64,000 nucleotides of DNA from Herbaspirillum sp. (lineage in GTDB: Bacteria; Pseudomonadota; Gammaproteobacteria; Burkholderiales; Burkholderiaceae_D), in NCBI RefSeq assembly GCF_017744395.1, contig NZ_JAGIBI010000001.1:930001-994000 (forward strand), read 5' to 3'. Shown here in pieces: positions 19,180 to 27,908 of the stretch; position 1 is the first letter of the stretch, and every line of letters begins with the position of its first letter. The notes under the pieces are model-generated. The model made no database searches. It was not told where the DNA came from and saw only the letters and a program-made list of their open reading frames with translations. Position numbers and translations under genes: made by a program.

Positions 19180-19905
19180 TTAAAGGATTTGCACAACGTC
19201 GGTCGGCTTGATGGTGCCGATGTTCGAGACGTTGAGCTTGATGCTGCCGTCGCTGGCGGTGCTGACGCTGGAAACGGTGCCGAATGCGAGTGCCGCCGCA
19301 TTGACGGGCACGCCGGCGTTGGACGCGGTCACGGTAAAGGTATATTTGCCATCGGCAGCCTTGGTGCCGGCGTCGTTGGTGCCGTCCCAGATCACCGGCA
19401 CGGCGCCGGCCGCTTGCGAGCCCAGATCCATCGTGCGCACCACGGCGCCGCTGGAATCCTTGACGGTGACGATGACCGAAGATGCCGTCGAGTCCAGTTG
19501 CACGCCGAACACTGCCTTTTGCGTGGTGGTTTCGGTGCCGTCTGCAGCCTTGGTCGTATCCGACGTCAGTTGGATATTGTTGCCCGGCGCCAGCACGCTG
19601 TGGCCGATCATGTTGGCCGACTGCAGCGCCTGCGAGGAATTCAGGTTGCCCATCAGGGTCGACAGCGTGGTGTTGAGCTGGGTGATGCCCGATACTGTCG
19701 ACAGTTGCGCCATCTGCGTGGTCAGCTGCGAGTTGTCCATCGGATTGCTGGGATCCTGGTTCTTCATCTGCGCGATCAGCAGCGTCAGGAAGCGGTTCTG
19801 GATCGCATCGGCACTGTTGTTGTTGAGGCTGCTGGAGCTGCTGGCAGAGCTGGTGCCGCTCGTGCCGTTCATGGCCGTCAGCAGGTCGGAAGATACGGTG
19901 GTCAT
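19180..19905 (-). CDS. flgD: Flagellar hook cap / assembly protein FlgD
   Basis: FlgD caps the growing hook and is required for FlgE polymerisation. The protein has 241 residues. Seen: a Ser-rich N-terminus, then NRFLTLLIAQMKNQDPSNPM (the FlgD signature) and SQLTTQMAQLSTVSGITQLN. The C-terminal Tudor/Ig-like part contains PVIWDGTNDAGTKAADGKYT. AGGAG is well placed before the ATG. Eleven bases after flgC. Confidence 0.97.
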   Translation of the reverse strand: MTTVSSDLLTAMNGTSGTSSASSSSSLNNNSADAIQNRFLTLLIAQMKNQDPSNPMDNSQLTTQMAQLSTVSGITQLNTTLSTLMGNLNSSQALQSANMIGHSVLAPGNNIQLTSDTTKAADGTETTTQKAVFGVQLDSTASSVIVTVKDSSGAVVRTMDLGSQAAGAVPVIWDGTNDAGTKAADGKYTFTVTASNAGVPVNAAALAFGTVSSVSTASDGSIKLNVSNIGTIKPTDVVQIL

Positions 19906-19916
19906 GAGCTAGGCTC

Positions 19917-20321
19917 CTATTGGCCGATGGTGAGGGTTTTGACCAGCATGGACTTGGCGGTATTCATCGTTTCCACGTTGGTCTGGTAAGAGCGCGAGGC
20001 GGAGATCATGTTGACCATTTCCTCGACCGGATTGACATTGGGCATCGCCACGTAGCCGTTGGCGTCGGCCATCGGGTGCTTGGGATCGTAGACCAGCTTG
20101 GGCGGTGCCTGGTCTTCGACCACGGCGGCCACCTTCACACCGCTGTCCTTGACGCCGCCCACAGGAATGGCCTGGAACACCACCTGCTTGGCTTTGTAAG
20201 GCTTGCCGTCGGGGCTGGTGGCGCTGTCGGCGTTGGCGATGTTGCTGGCGACCGTGTTCAGGCGCTGCGACTGCGCGCTCATGGCCGAACCGGCGACATT
20301 GAAGATATTGGAAAGGGACAT
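19917..20321 (-). CDS. flgC: Flagellar proximal rod protein FlgC
   Basis: FlgC is a proximal rod subunit. The protein has 134 residues, the family size. N-terminal [20 protein letters not shown] with NIANADS, and C-terminal [20 protein letters not shown] with ETMNTAK, are typical. Six bases downstream of flgB. Confidence 0.97.
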   Translation of the reverse strand: MSLSNIFNVAGSAMSAQSQRLNTVASNIANADSATSPDGKPYKAKQVVFQAIPVGGVKDSGVKVAAVVEDQAPPKLVYDPKHPMADANGYVAMPNVNPVEEMVNMISASRSYQTNVETMNTAKSMLVKTLTIGQ

Positions 20322-20327
20322 GGCTTA

Positions 20328-20756
20328 TCAACCCGGTTGGATAGCGTTAATCATGGCCTTGATCTGGCTGTTGACTGCGGTGACGCCGGCTTCGTAGCGG
20401 ATGCCGTTGTCGACGAACTCGTTGCGCTCGACGTCCATGTCGACGGTGTTGCCGTCAACGCTGCCCTGGGTCACGGTGCGGTACAGCAGCGGCGAACCGG
20501 CAATGCTGCCCTCACCGGAACCGGCGGCCTCGCCGGTGACGTGCGCAGCTGCCGTACGCGCCAGCTGGAGCGGCGGCATGGCGGCCGTCTTGTTGTCCAG
20601 GGCGTTCTTGAGCGTATCGGCGAAATTGATGTCGCGCGCCTTGTAGTTCGGCGTGTCGGCATTGGCGATATTGGACGCCAGCAACTGCTGGCGCTGCGAC
20701 CGCAGGTTCAGCGCCAGTTCATTGAAGCGGAAATAATCGTCGAGCTTTGAGACCAT
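20328..20756 (-). CDS. flgB: Flagellar proximal rod protein FlgB
   Basis: FlgB is the first proximal rod subunit. The protein has 142 residues, with LALNLRSQRQQLLASNIANA, then DTPNYKARDINFADTL and NSQIKAMINAIQ at the C-terminus. AGGAGGG precedes the ATG. First gene of the flgBCDEFGHIJ run, divergent from flgA across a 211-base region. That region probably holds the class II promoters; no master-regulator site could be identified with confidence. Confidence 0.97.
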   Translation of the reverse strand: MVSKLDDYFRFNELALNLRSQRQQLLASNIANADTPNYKARDINFADTLKNALDNKTAAMPPLQLARTAAAHVTGEAAGSGEGSIAGSPLLYRTVTQGSVDGNTVDMDVERNEFVDNGIRYEAGVTAVNSQIKAMINAIQPG

Positions 20757-20783
20757 CGGGCCCTCCTGGAATACCGGCGCCGC

Positions 20784-20810
20784 TCAAGTTATCGCGGACT
20801 ACGCCGATGA
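20784..20810 (+). promoter_or_regulatory. Possible sigma-28-like promoter upstream of flgA
   Basis: TCAA, 15 bases, then GCCGATGA in the flgB-flgA divergent region. The spacing is right, with one mismatch in the -35 and one in the -10 element. It lies 158 bases before the flgA ATG, so it is tentative. Confidence 0.3.
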
Positions 20811-20967
20811 TGGATTTACATAGGCTCGATCATACGTTTGGGCCCGGAAGTTTAATGGGCGATAAGCAGAGAAAAGCCTCTCTTGTTCCTGCTTTTGACC
20901 TCGCGCGCGCGAAGTAACATTGCTGCCAAGATTCGCCAGTTCCCCCGCCCGGGAAAAGTTTCAAAAA

Positions 20968-21696
20968 ATGAAATATCCCTTTCGCGTATTGCGCCATGCC
21001 GCAGCCGCCCTTGCCTTGCTGGCATGCGGCCTGCAAGGCGCATCCGCCCAGACCGCACCGGATACCCCCCAGCGCCAGGACTTGCCGGCCTTGAAACAAG
21101 TCGCCGAGCAATTTCTCAAGACCCAGACTTCCGGCTTGCCCGGCAGCATTACCATCGATGTCGATCCGGTCGACTCCCGCCTCAGCCTGGCCGCCTGCGT
21201 GGAACCGCAAGCCTTCATGCCGAACGGCGCGCGCCTGTGGGGCAAGACGACCATCGGCATCAAATGCGTGGCCCCCTCGCCCTGGACGATTTACGTCCGC
21301 GCCAACGTCCAGGTGATCTCGGACTACCTGGTCGCGGCCGTGCCGCTGGCGCAAGGGCAAACCATCGGCGCAGCCGACGTTACGCGCGTACGCGGCGACC
21401 TGTCGGCATTGCCCAATGGCATCATCACCAACGAATCCCAGGCCGTGGGACGAGTGGCCGCCATGTCGGTACGCGCCGGCACCCCCTTGCGCATGGATAG
21501 CCTGCGCAACCAGCGCGTGGTGCAGCAAGGGCAACCGGTGCGCGTCATTTCCAACGGCCCCGGCTTCCAGATTTCGACCGAAGCGCGCGCGCTGACCAAC
21601 GCCTCCGAAGGGCAAATGGCGCAAGCACGCACCGCCGCCGGGCAAGTCGTCAGCGGGATAGCCAAGGCCGGCGGAATTCTGGAAATCAACTATTAG
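20968..21696 (+). CDS. flgA: Flagellar P-ring assembly chaperone FlgA
   Basis: FlgA is the periplasmic chaperone for P-ring formation. The ATG at 20968 gives 242 residues starting with a clear signal peptide (MKYPFRVLRHAAAALALLAC, cleaved near ASAQ); the frame is open further upstream without one. SAF-type domain sequences are present: VPLAQGQTIGAADVTRVRGD, QAVGRVAAMSVRAGTPLRMD and the C-terminal GQVVSGIAKAGGILEINY. Divergent from flgB; flgM follows. Confidence 0.94.
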   Translation: MKYPFRVLRHAAAALALLACGLQGASAQTAPDTPQRQDLPALKQVAEQFLKTQTSGLPGSITIDVDPVDSRLSLAACVEPQAFMPNGARLWGKTTIGIKCVAPSPWTIYVRANVQVISDYLVAAVPLAQGQTIGAADVTRVRGDLSALPNGIITNESQAVGRVAAMSVRAGTPLRMDSLRNQRVVQQGQPVRVISNGPGFQISTEARALTNASEGQMAQARTAAGQVVSGIAKAGGILEINY

Positions 21697-21717
21697 CCCA
21701 CTATATTTATATAGGGC
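21696..21717 (+). terminator. Weak terminator-like hairpin after flgA
   Basis: GCCC and TATAT pair with ATATA and GGGC with a two-base bulge, starting at the last base of the flgA stop codon and followed by AATTTATTT. It may end flgA transcripts before the flgM promoter. Weak because the stem is AT-rich. Confidence 0.35.
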
Positions 21718-21795
21718 AATTTATTTCCCCCGAGGAATTTACCTGGCCAGGTCAAAGAAAAATGGCGGCAGGACTGAAATCGCCTCCCCAAAGAC

Positions 21796-21822
21796 TAAAG
21801 TTTGCGGGAAAATCACCGATAA
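21796..21822 (+). promoter_or_regulatory. Sigma-28 (FliA)-type promoter for flgMN
   Basis: TAAAGTTT, then ACCGATAA, with 15 bases between TAAA and the -10 element. One mismatch from the sigma-28 consensus; 51 bases before the flgM start. FliA driving its own anti-sigma factor is the known feedback arrangement. Confidence 0.85.
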
Positions 21823-21873
21823 TCTAAGCGACAGGCGGGGCGAAAGCCCCCTCACCCTACAAGGAATACTGCC

Positions 21874-22182
21874 GTGAACGTTAATGACGCCCTGAAATCC
21901 GCCGCCGGACGCGCCACCGAACAAACCCAGGCCCAGCCTCGCCCGGGCGCGCAAGCCGGCAACAGCGCCGCCGCTACGGCAGCCGCGTCGGACAGCGTGC
22001 GCCTGTCGGCCACCTACCAGTCGCTGGAAACCAAGGTCGGCAACAGCGGCAGCTTCGACGCCAAGAAGGTCGCCGAGATCAAGGCCGCCATCGCCAACGG
22101 CACGTTCCAGGTGGATCCGGAAAAAGTCGCCAGCGGCCTGCTCGATACTGTCAAGACGCTGATCGGCGCCCGCAAGGCCTGA
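21874..22182 (+). CDS. flgM: Anti-sigma-28 factor FlgM
   Basis: FlgM binds and inhibits FliA until it is exported through the finished hook-basal body. The protein has 102 residues, GTG start with AAGGAA upstream. The N-terminal half is Ala/Gln-rich and likely disordered. The C-terminal half carries the FliA-binding family sequence: DSVRLSATYQSLETKV, VAEIKAAIANGTFQVDPEKV and LLDTVKTLI. Between flgA and flgN; fliA lies convergently 0.6 kb away. Confidence 0.94.
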   Translation: MNVNDALKSAAGRATEQTQAQPRPGAQAGNSAAATAAASDSVRLSATYQSLETKVGNSGSFDAKKVAEIKAAIANGTFQVDPEKVASGLLDTVKTLIGARKA

Positions 22183-22207
22183 TCAGATTCGCACACACCC
22201 ATCGACA

Positions 22208-22669
22208 ATGAGCAACCCGGCACAAAGTCTGGCACAGGAACAAGCGGCATTGGCCCGGCTGGTTGAAAAACTGCGCCAGGAACAGGCATTGCTGTCCGAG
22301 ACCGCCTCGGAAGGCATGACCGACCTGATCGGCGAAAAAGCCGCCATCGTTGCCGAAATGACCACCCTCGCCGGCCACCGCCATCAGCACCTGGCCAGCC
22401 TCGGCTATGCCGACGATGAAGGCGGAATGCAACAGTGGATGGACGAACACGGCTCGGACGGCGACAAGGCAATCTGGGCCGCCCTATTCGACCTGGCGCA
22501 AGACGCCAAGGAATTGAACCGCCTCAACGGCATCCTGATCGGCAAGAAGCTGTCGGTCAACCAAAGCGCATTGACCATCCTGCAAGGCAAGACCAATTCC
22601 GGCAACTTCTACGGCCCGGATGGCCAGAGCAGCATCAAGTCGGTCGGCCGCCGTCTCGGCGTGGTGTAA
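22208..22669 (+). CDS. flgN: Flagellar export chaperone FlgN
   Basis: FlgN is the cytoplasmic chaperone for the junction proteins FlgK and FlgL. The protein has 153 residues, the usual length. It is mainly helical, with LARLVEKLRQEQALLSETAS near the N-terminus and LNRLNGILIGKKLSVNQSAL towards the C-terminus, both typical. It follows flgM by 25 bases and ends before a strong terminator shared with fliA. Confidence 0.92.
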   Translation: MSNPAQSLAQEQAALARLVEKLRQEQALLSETASEGMTDLIGEKAAIVAEMTTLAGHRHQHLASLGYADDEGGMQQWMDEHGSDGDKAIWAALFDLAQDAKELNRLNGILIGKKLSVNQSALTILQGKTNSGNFYGPDGQSSIKSVGRRLGVV

Positions 22670-22701
22670 CCGGACGGGAATTCTCCCACAGCCCCATGAA
22701 A

Positions 22702-22725
22702 AAAGCCCGGCACTTGCCGGGCTTT
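22702..22725. terminator. Bidirectional terminator between flgN and fliA
   Basis: A perfect 10-bp stem (AAAGCCCGGC with GCCGGGCTTT) and ACTT loop. It is followed by TTTTTT on the minus strand and a T-rich stretch on the plus strand, between convergent flgN and fliA. Confidence 0.92.
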
Positions 22726-22756
22726 GCTTTTGTCGGATCACCCGCCGCGCCCTGGT

Positions 22757-23491
22757 TCAGGACACGCCGGACCAGGAATGCTCGCGCAGGTAGGAACGCA
22801 TGCGCGAGATCGCCTGGCTATGCAACTGGCAGACGCGCGACTCGGATACCCCCATGACGGCGCCAATTTCCTTGAGGTTCATTTCCTGCTCGTAATACAG
22901 GCCCATCAGGATCTGCTCGCGCTCGGGCAAGGCCCGGATCGAATCGACCACCGCCTCGCGGAAACCGCCGTTGATCAGGTTCTGCAACGGATCGTCGGTT
23001 TCGGTCGACTGGTAGCGGTCCAGGAAGTGCTCATGGCCGCTGTCGTCGTCGTGGAAGTCTTCGTAATAGATCAGCTGGTGGCCGCCGCAATCGGCCAACA
23101 TGGACTGGTACTCCTCCAGGCTGATCTTCATGTGCCGCGCGACCTCGTTCTCTTGCGGCTGGCGCCCCAACTGCTGCAGCAACGCCTGCATCGCGTCTTC
23201 CACCTTGCGCGCATTCTGGCGGATGCTGCGCGGCAGCCAGTCGCTGTTGCGCAGCTCGTCGAGCATGGCGCCGCGGATGCGCTGCACGGCATAGGTCTCG
23301 AACTGCGCGCCGTGCGTTTCCTCATAACGGTTGACCGCGTCCAGCAGGCCTATCATGCCGGCCTGGATCAGGTCGTCCACTTCGACGCTAGGGGGCAACT
23401 TCGCCTTGAGCTGATGCGCCAGCTTCTTGACCAGCGGCGCATGCAGCTCCAGCAAACCATTCTTGCCTGTTTTTCCCTTGACGTTATACAT
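22757..23491 (-). CDS. fliA: RNA polymerase sigma-28 factor for flagellar operons
   Basis: FliA directs RNA polymerase to late flagellar and chemotaxis promoters. The ATG at 23491 is chosen (244 residues) because GGAG lies 10 bases upstream; a GTG at 23500 is in frame but too close to that site. Region 2 sequence: VDDLIQAGMIGLLDAVNRYE and FETYAVQRIRGAMLDELRNS. Region 4: LPEREQILMGLYYEQEMNLK and IGAVMGVSESRVCQLHSQAI. Five bases after flhG. Candidate target promoters are seen before fliL, flgK and flgM. Confidence 0.96.
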   Translation of the reverse strand: MYNVKGKTGKNGLLELHAPLVKKLAHQLKAKLPPSVEVDDLIQAGMIGLLDAVNRYEETHGAQFETYAVQRIRGAMLDELRNSDWLPRSIRQNARKVEDAMQALLQQLGRQPQENEVARHMKISLEEYQSMLADCGGHQLIYYEDFHDDDSGHEHFLDRYQSTETDDPLQNLINGGFREAVVDSIRALPEREQILMGLYYEQEMNLKEIGAVMGVSESRVCQLHSQAISRMRSYLREHSWSGVS

Positions 23492-23496
23492 GCACG

Positions 23497-24339
23497 TCAC
23501 ACTCCGAGACTCGCACCGTCGGTTGCCATGCCGTAAGCGCTCCTGGCCGCGTCCTGCTCGACAAACCGCTTGGCCAGGCGGTGGAAGGCCAGTGTCGCGC
23601 CGGCGAACGGAAACACGTCCATCACCGCCCGCCCTTGCCCGCAGGCCCGCCGGATATGGTCGTCGGCCGGGATCGCCCCGAGGAAGTTCAACTGCGCCGC
23701 CAGGTAGCGGCTGGCCGCCTGCGCCATGTTGGCGTAGACGGTCTGCGCTTCGGCATCGGTCGCATCGTTGACGATCAGGCTGAACGGACGGCGCCCGATC
23801 TTGTCGGTCAGGCTCTTCAACAGCACATAAGCGGACTTGATCGACGATGCCGTGGTCGACACCTGGATCACGATCTCGCCCATTTCCATGGTCGGCACCG
23901 GGAACGAGTGGTCCTCCGCCAGCACGCCGTTGACCAGCGTGATTTCAGCCTGTTCGATCAGGGTATCGAAGATTGCCGCCAACTGGCCGGCTTGCGGATG
24001 GCTGGCCGGGGGCACCGTGCGGCGCGCGATACGGGCCATCGAGAAACCTTCCGGCAACATGCGCATCGCCTCGCGCAACGGCCGTTCCTTCTGCGCGACT
24101 TCCTGCAGCGTGGCGACGTCGTGGCGCAGGCCGATGCGGGTCAGCAAACCCGACGAAGCGACGCCGCCGTCGATCAGCAACACGCTATGGCTGGCCTGGC
24201 TCAGCGATGCCGCCAGGTTGATCAGCATCGCGCTTTTCTCTTCTTCGCCCAACACCGAGAAAAAGGTAAACAGGCGCGGCACCGGACGCTCCAGCATCCG
24301 GCGCAATCCTGCCGCCTGGTCGACGTCGTAACTAGCCAA
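23497..24339 (-). CDS. flhG: FlhG/MinD-like protein with degenerate ATPase motifs
   Basis: FlhG is a MinD-type ATPase that, with FlhF, sets flagellum number and place. The protein has 280 residues. A TTG start at 24339 is supported by GAGGTGAG just upstream and overlaps flhF by 8 bases. The fold is recognisable: INLAASLSQASHSVLLIDGG, and KSAYVLLKSLTDKIGRRPFS with LIVNDA near the middle. The deviant Walker A is almost lost: where KGGxGK(S/T) is expected the sequence is LGEEEKS (residues 30-36). The Walker B aspartate is Asn (ITLVNG). It may bind partners without hydrolysing ATP. The role is inferred from position between flhF and fliA. Confidence 0.85.
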   Translation of the reverse strand: MASYDVDQAAGLRRMLERPVPRLFTFFSVLGEEEKSAMLINLAASLSQASHSVLLIDGGVASSGLLTRIGLRHDVATLQEVAQKERPLREAMRMLPEGFSMARIARRTVPPASHPQAGQLAAIFDTLIEQAEITLVNGVLAEDHSFPVPTMEMGEIVIQVSTTASSIKSAYVLLKSLTDKIGRRPFSLIVNDATDAEAQTVYANMAQAASRYLAAQLNFLGAIPADDHIRRACGQGRAVMDVFPFAGATLAFHRLAKRFVEQDAARSAYGMATDGASLGV

Positions 24340-25813
24340 AGCTCACCTCGCGCAAGCCTTTGTCATTCATGGAAAGTGCCGTCGGCCCCACGACCACCGG
24401 TAACTCGCCCTCCTGGAATTCGAACGGCGCGGTCTCGCGCTTTTGCTTGAAGGCGCGGTCGGCCAGGTAGAGCTTGTTGGCCACGTGCAAGTCTTCCGGC
24501 ACGCGCTGGCCGTTGGCCACATAGTGCAGGTTCAGCTTGTGGCGGATCACCACGTCGAGCACATTGCCGATGGTCGCCGCTTCGTCCAGCTTGGTGACGA
24601 TGCAGCCCGCCAGGCCGGAGCCCGAGTAGGCATGCACCACTTCGTTCAGGGTACCGCCGGTGGCGGTGGCGTTCAGGCACAGCAGGCGCTTGATGTCGAC
24701 GCCGGCGCCGGCCAGCATCGCCTCCTGCTCGGCCACCATCTGGTCGCGCTGGCCCACGCCGGCGGTATCGATCAGCACGGTATGCTTTCCCTTGAGTTCT
24801 TCCAGCGCAATGCGCAGGTCGGTTTCGTCCTTGACCGAGTGCACCATCACCCCCAGGATCTTGCCGTAGATACGCAGTTGTTCGTAGCCGCCGATACGGT
24901 AGCCGTCGGTCGTGATCAGCGCCAGCTTGCCGGAACCGTGGCGCATCACGCAACGCGCCGCCAACTTGGCGGTGGTGGTGGTCTTGCCCACGCCGGTCGG
25001 GCCGACCAGGGCGAACACGCCGCCGTTTTCCAGCAATTCGCTTTCGCTGGCCAGTGTATTCAGGTTGCGCGCCAGCACCGACTTGACCCAGTACATGATG
25101 TCCTGCGACTTGGAATTGCCGGGCAGGTTCTCGGTAATCAGGCGCGACAGGCTGGCGCTGAAACCGGCCGCCAGCATTTCCTTCATGACAATAGCCTTGA
25201 GCGGCTCGCGCTTTTGCGTGCCGCCCCAGGAGATCTCTGCCAGTTGCGTTTCCAGCACACCGCGCATGGAACGGATTTCGGTCATGACCTCAGACAGGAT
25301 TTCATCATAGTCCTTGCCGTCGAATTCCGGTAGCGAAGAACGCGCACGCTGGTCCTGCTCGTGCGCTTGCGCCACAACGCGCTCGCGACGACCGTCCCGG
25401 TTATCGCTGCCGCGGCTGCGCCAGACGCGCGCATCGGCCTGCGCGGCCTGTTCAGCTTCCTTGGGCGCGGAACGGCCCGCCGGCTGCTGGTCCAGCAACG
25501 GGCCTGATTCGGTTCGCTGCACCCGCGGCGGCTGCTGCGCGATCGGCGAGGACAGCAAGGCCGGACGCTTGGACTGCGGCGCCGGCGGCAAGCCCGACTG
25601 CTGCTGCAGCGACGCCGCCTGGGGCCGCGCGACCGCTTTGCGCGCCGCGCCGGGGGCCACCAGCGTGGTCATGTCCTCATTGGCCATCGCCAGGATTTCC
25701 ACCCCATCGGGAATGTTGCGGTTGGAGAGGATGACTGCGTCCGGACCCAATGCTTCACGCACCTGGCGCCACGCTTCGCGCGACGAATTGGCGATAAATT
25801 TCTTGACGTTCAT
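24332..25813 (-). CDS. flhF: Flagellar SRP-type GTPase FlhF
   Basis: FlhF is a signal-recognition-particle-like GTPase that determines where the flagellum is built. The protein has 493 residues. An N-terminal basic region (MNVKKFIANSSREAWRQVRE) is followed by a long variable linker rich in Gln, Pro and Arg (about 55-165). The NG GTPase core has G1 GPTGVGKT at 271-278, ITTDGYRIGGYEQLRIY, IDTAGVGQRD and TKLDEA. The start ATG overlaps the flhA stop (ATGA). Confidence 0.96.
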   Translation of the reverse strand: MNVKKFIANSSREAWRQVREALGPDAVILSNRNIPDGVEILAMANEDMTTLVAPGAARKAVARPQAASLQQQSGLPPAPQSKRPALLSSPIAQQPPRVQRTESGPLLDQQPAGRSAPKEAEQAAQADARVWRSRGSDNRDGRRERVVAQAHEQDQRARSSLPEFDGKDYDEILSEVMTEIRSMRGVLETQLAEISWGGTQKREPLKAIVMKEMLAAGFSASLSRLITENLPGNSKSQDIMYWVKSVLARNLNTLASESELLENGGVFALVGPTGVGKTTTTAKLAARCVMRHGSGKLALITTDGYRIGGYEQLRIYGKILGVMVHSVKDETDLRIALEELKGKHTVLIDTAGVGQRDQMVAEQEAMLAGAGVDIKRLLCLNATATGGTLNEVVHAYSGSGLAGCIVTKLDEAATIGNVLDVVIRHKLNLHYVANGQRVPEDLHVANKLYLADRAFKQKRETAPFEFQEGELPVVVGPTALSMNDKGLREVSFG

Positions 25814-27906
25814 GCTTGCCCTCCAACTAGGCTGGTAACTTTAATCGTTTTCGAATCAGGAATTTCAGAGTGAGACAGTACCCGCAACTGCGGCATGGCG
25901 CGCCGCAGGAAACGCGACAGCAATGCCCGCAGCGGCGCGGGGACCAGCAATACCGGCGTCAGGCCCATCTGCTCCTGGCGCTGCGCAGCCTGCTCGGTCT
26001 GCATGACCAGCGAATCGGCCAGGCCGGGCTCGATGCCGCCGCTGTCGCCGCCGGCCTGCAGGGCCTGCATCAACAGGCGCTCGAGCTTGGCGTCCAGGGT
26101 CATGACGGACAATTCGTTCTCGCCCGGGAAAATCTGCTGCACGATCGCGCGGCCCAGCGCGATGCGCACGATGGCGGTGAGCTCGTTGGGTTCCTGGGTG
26201 CGCGCCGCGTTCTCGGCCAGCGCTTCGATGATGGTGCGCATGTCGCGGATATGTACGCCTTCCAGCAGCAGGTTTTGCAGCACCTTCTGCAGGGTTCCCA
26301 GCGGCAGCATCTTCGGCACCAGGTCCTCCACCAGCTTGGGCGCTTCCTTGGCCAGGTGATCCAGCAGGCTTTGCACTTCCTGGCGCCCCAGCAACTCGGC
26401 CGCATGCGTGGTGATCAGGTGGTTCAGGTGGGTCGCCACCACGGTGCCGGCATCGACCACGGTGTAGCCCATCGTCGAAGCCTGCTCGCGCAGGCTGTTG
26501 TCGATCCACACCGCCGGCAGGCCGAACGCCGGGTCGGTGGTCATCATGCCGGGCAGCGGCCCGGTGACCATGCCGGGGTTGATCGCCAGGTATTGCCCGG
26601 CATGCGCCTCGCCCTTGCCCACGTCCACCCCCTTGAGGGTGATGCGGTAAGCCGAGGGCTTCAATTCCAGGTTGTCGCGGATATGGATCGGCGGCGACAG
26701 GAACCCGACTTCCTGCGCGAACTTCTTGCGGATGCCCTTGATGCGCTTGAGCAGTTCGCCGCCCTGCCCCTTGTCGACCAGCGGGATCAGGCGGTAACCG
26801 ACTTCCAGGCCCAGCGTATCGACCGGCATGACGTCTTGCCAGGAGGCCTCTTCCATTTCCTGGGCCGGCGCCGTCGTCACCGATTCCGGCTGCGCGGCCG
26901 CCGTCTGGGCCTGCTCCTTGCGCTTGCTGATGGCGTAAGCGCCGCCGCCCATGGCGGCCGCCAGCAGGAGGAAGGCGATGTGCGGCATGCCCGGGATCAG
27001 GCCCATGCCGCCGATGATCACGGCGGTGATGTAGAGCACCTCCGGCTTGGCGAACAACTGGTTGATCAGCTGCCCGCCCACGTCCTGGTCGTTGGCCACG
27101 CGCGAGACCACCACGCCGGCCGCGGTCGAAATGATCAGTGAGGGAATCTGCGCCACCAGGCCGTCGCCGATGGCCAGCAGGGTGTAGTTCTTCAAGGCGG
27201 CGTCGAAGGCCAGGTCGTGCTGCACCATGCCCACCACCAGGCCGCCGACGATGTTGACCACCGTCACGATGATGCCGGCCACGGCGTCGCCGCGCACGTA
27301 TTTGGAGGCACCGTCCATGGCGCCGTAGAACTCGGACTCCTGCGCCACTTCCTTGCGGCGGGCGCGGGCTTCCGGCTCGCCGATCAGGCCGGCGTTGAGG
27401 TCGGCGTCGATCGCCATCTGCTTGCCGGGCATCGCATCCAGGGTGAAGCGCGCGCCCACTTCGGCGATACGGCCGGCGCCCTTGGTCACCACCATGAAGT
27501 TGATGATGGTCAGGATGACGAACACGACGATACCGACCGTGTAATTGCCGCCGATCAGGAAGTGGCCGAAGGCTTCGATCACCTTGCCGGCCGCGTCAGG
27601 CCCGGTATGGCCTTCGGTCAGCACCACGCGGGTGGAGGCGACGTTGAGCGACAGGCGCAGCATGGTGGACACCAGCAACACCGCCGGGAAGGCGATGAAG
27701 TCCAGCGGCTTGACGGTATAGAGCGCCGTCATCAGCACGATCACCGACAACGAGATGTTGAAGCTGAACAGCAGGTCCAGCATGAACGCCGGCAGCGGCA
27801 GCACCATCATCGCCAGCATCATGACGATCAGGACCGGGGCGGCCATCGCGCGGGAGTTTTTCAGCGGCACCCAGGCCGGCAGCTTCATGGTATCGAGTTT
27901 CGCCAT
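25810..27906 (-). CDS. flhA: Flagellar export gate protein FlhA
   Basis: FlhA is the large membrane subunit of the export gate; its cytoplasmic nonamer ring receives substrate-chaperone complexes. The protein has 698 residues, normal. The first 330 residues have about eight membrane helices. The conserved FHIPEP-type loop contains RIAEVGARFTLDAMPGKQMA and IDADLNAG. The C-terminal domain follows a linker near residue 340 and contains VIEALAENAARTQEPNELTA-like family sequence. Two bases after flhB; overlaps flhF by four. Confidence 0.97.
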   Translation of the reverse strand: MAKLDTMKLPAWVPLKNSRAMAAPVLIVMMLAMMVLPLPAFMLDLLFSFNISLSVIVLMTALYTVKPLDFIAFPAVLLVSTMLRLSLNVASTRVVLTEGHTGPDAAGKVIEAFGHFLIGGNYTVGIVVFVILTIINFMVVTKGAGRIAEVGARFTLDAMPGKQMAIDADLNAGLIGEPEARARRKEVAQESEFYGAMDGASKYVRGDAVAGIIVTVVNIVGGLVVGMVQHDLAFDAALKNYTLLAIGDGLVAQIPSLIISTAAGVVVSRVANDQDVGGQLINQLFAKPEVLYITAVIIGGMGLIPGMPHIAFLLLAAAMGGGAYAISKRKEQAQTAAAQPESVTTAPAQEMEEASWQDVMPVDTLGLEVGYRLIPLVDKGQGGELLKRIKGIRKKFAQEVGFLSPPIHIRDNLELKPSAYRITLKGVDVGKGEAHAGQYLAINPGMVTGPLPGMMTTDPAFGLPAVWIDNSLREQASTMGYTVVDAGTVVATHLNHLITTHAAELLGRQEVQSLLDHLAKEAPKLVEDLVPKMLPLGTLQKVLQNLLLEGVHIRDMRTIIEALAENAARTQEPNELTAIVRIALGRAIVQQIFPGENELSVMTLDAKLERLLMQALQAGGDSGGIEPGLADSLVMQTEQAAQRQEQMGLTPVLLVPAPLRALLSRFLRRAMPQLRVLSHSEIPDSKTIKVTSLVGGQA

Positions 27907-27908
27907 AG

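Noticed and set aside
20757-20967. Sigma-54 or FlhDC site between flgB and flgA
   Set aside because: No TGGCAC-N5-TTGC motif, and no FlhDC-like repeat clear enough to call by eye.
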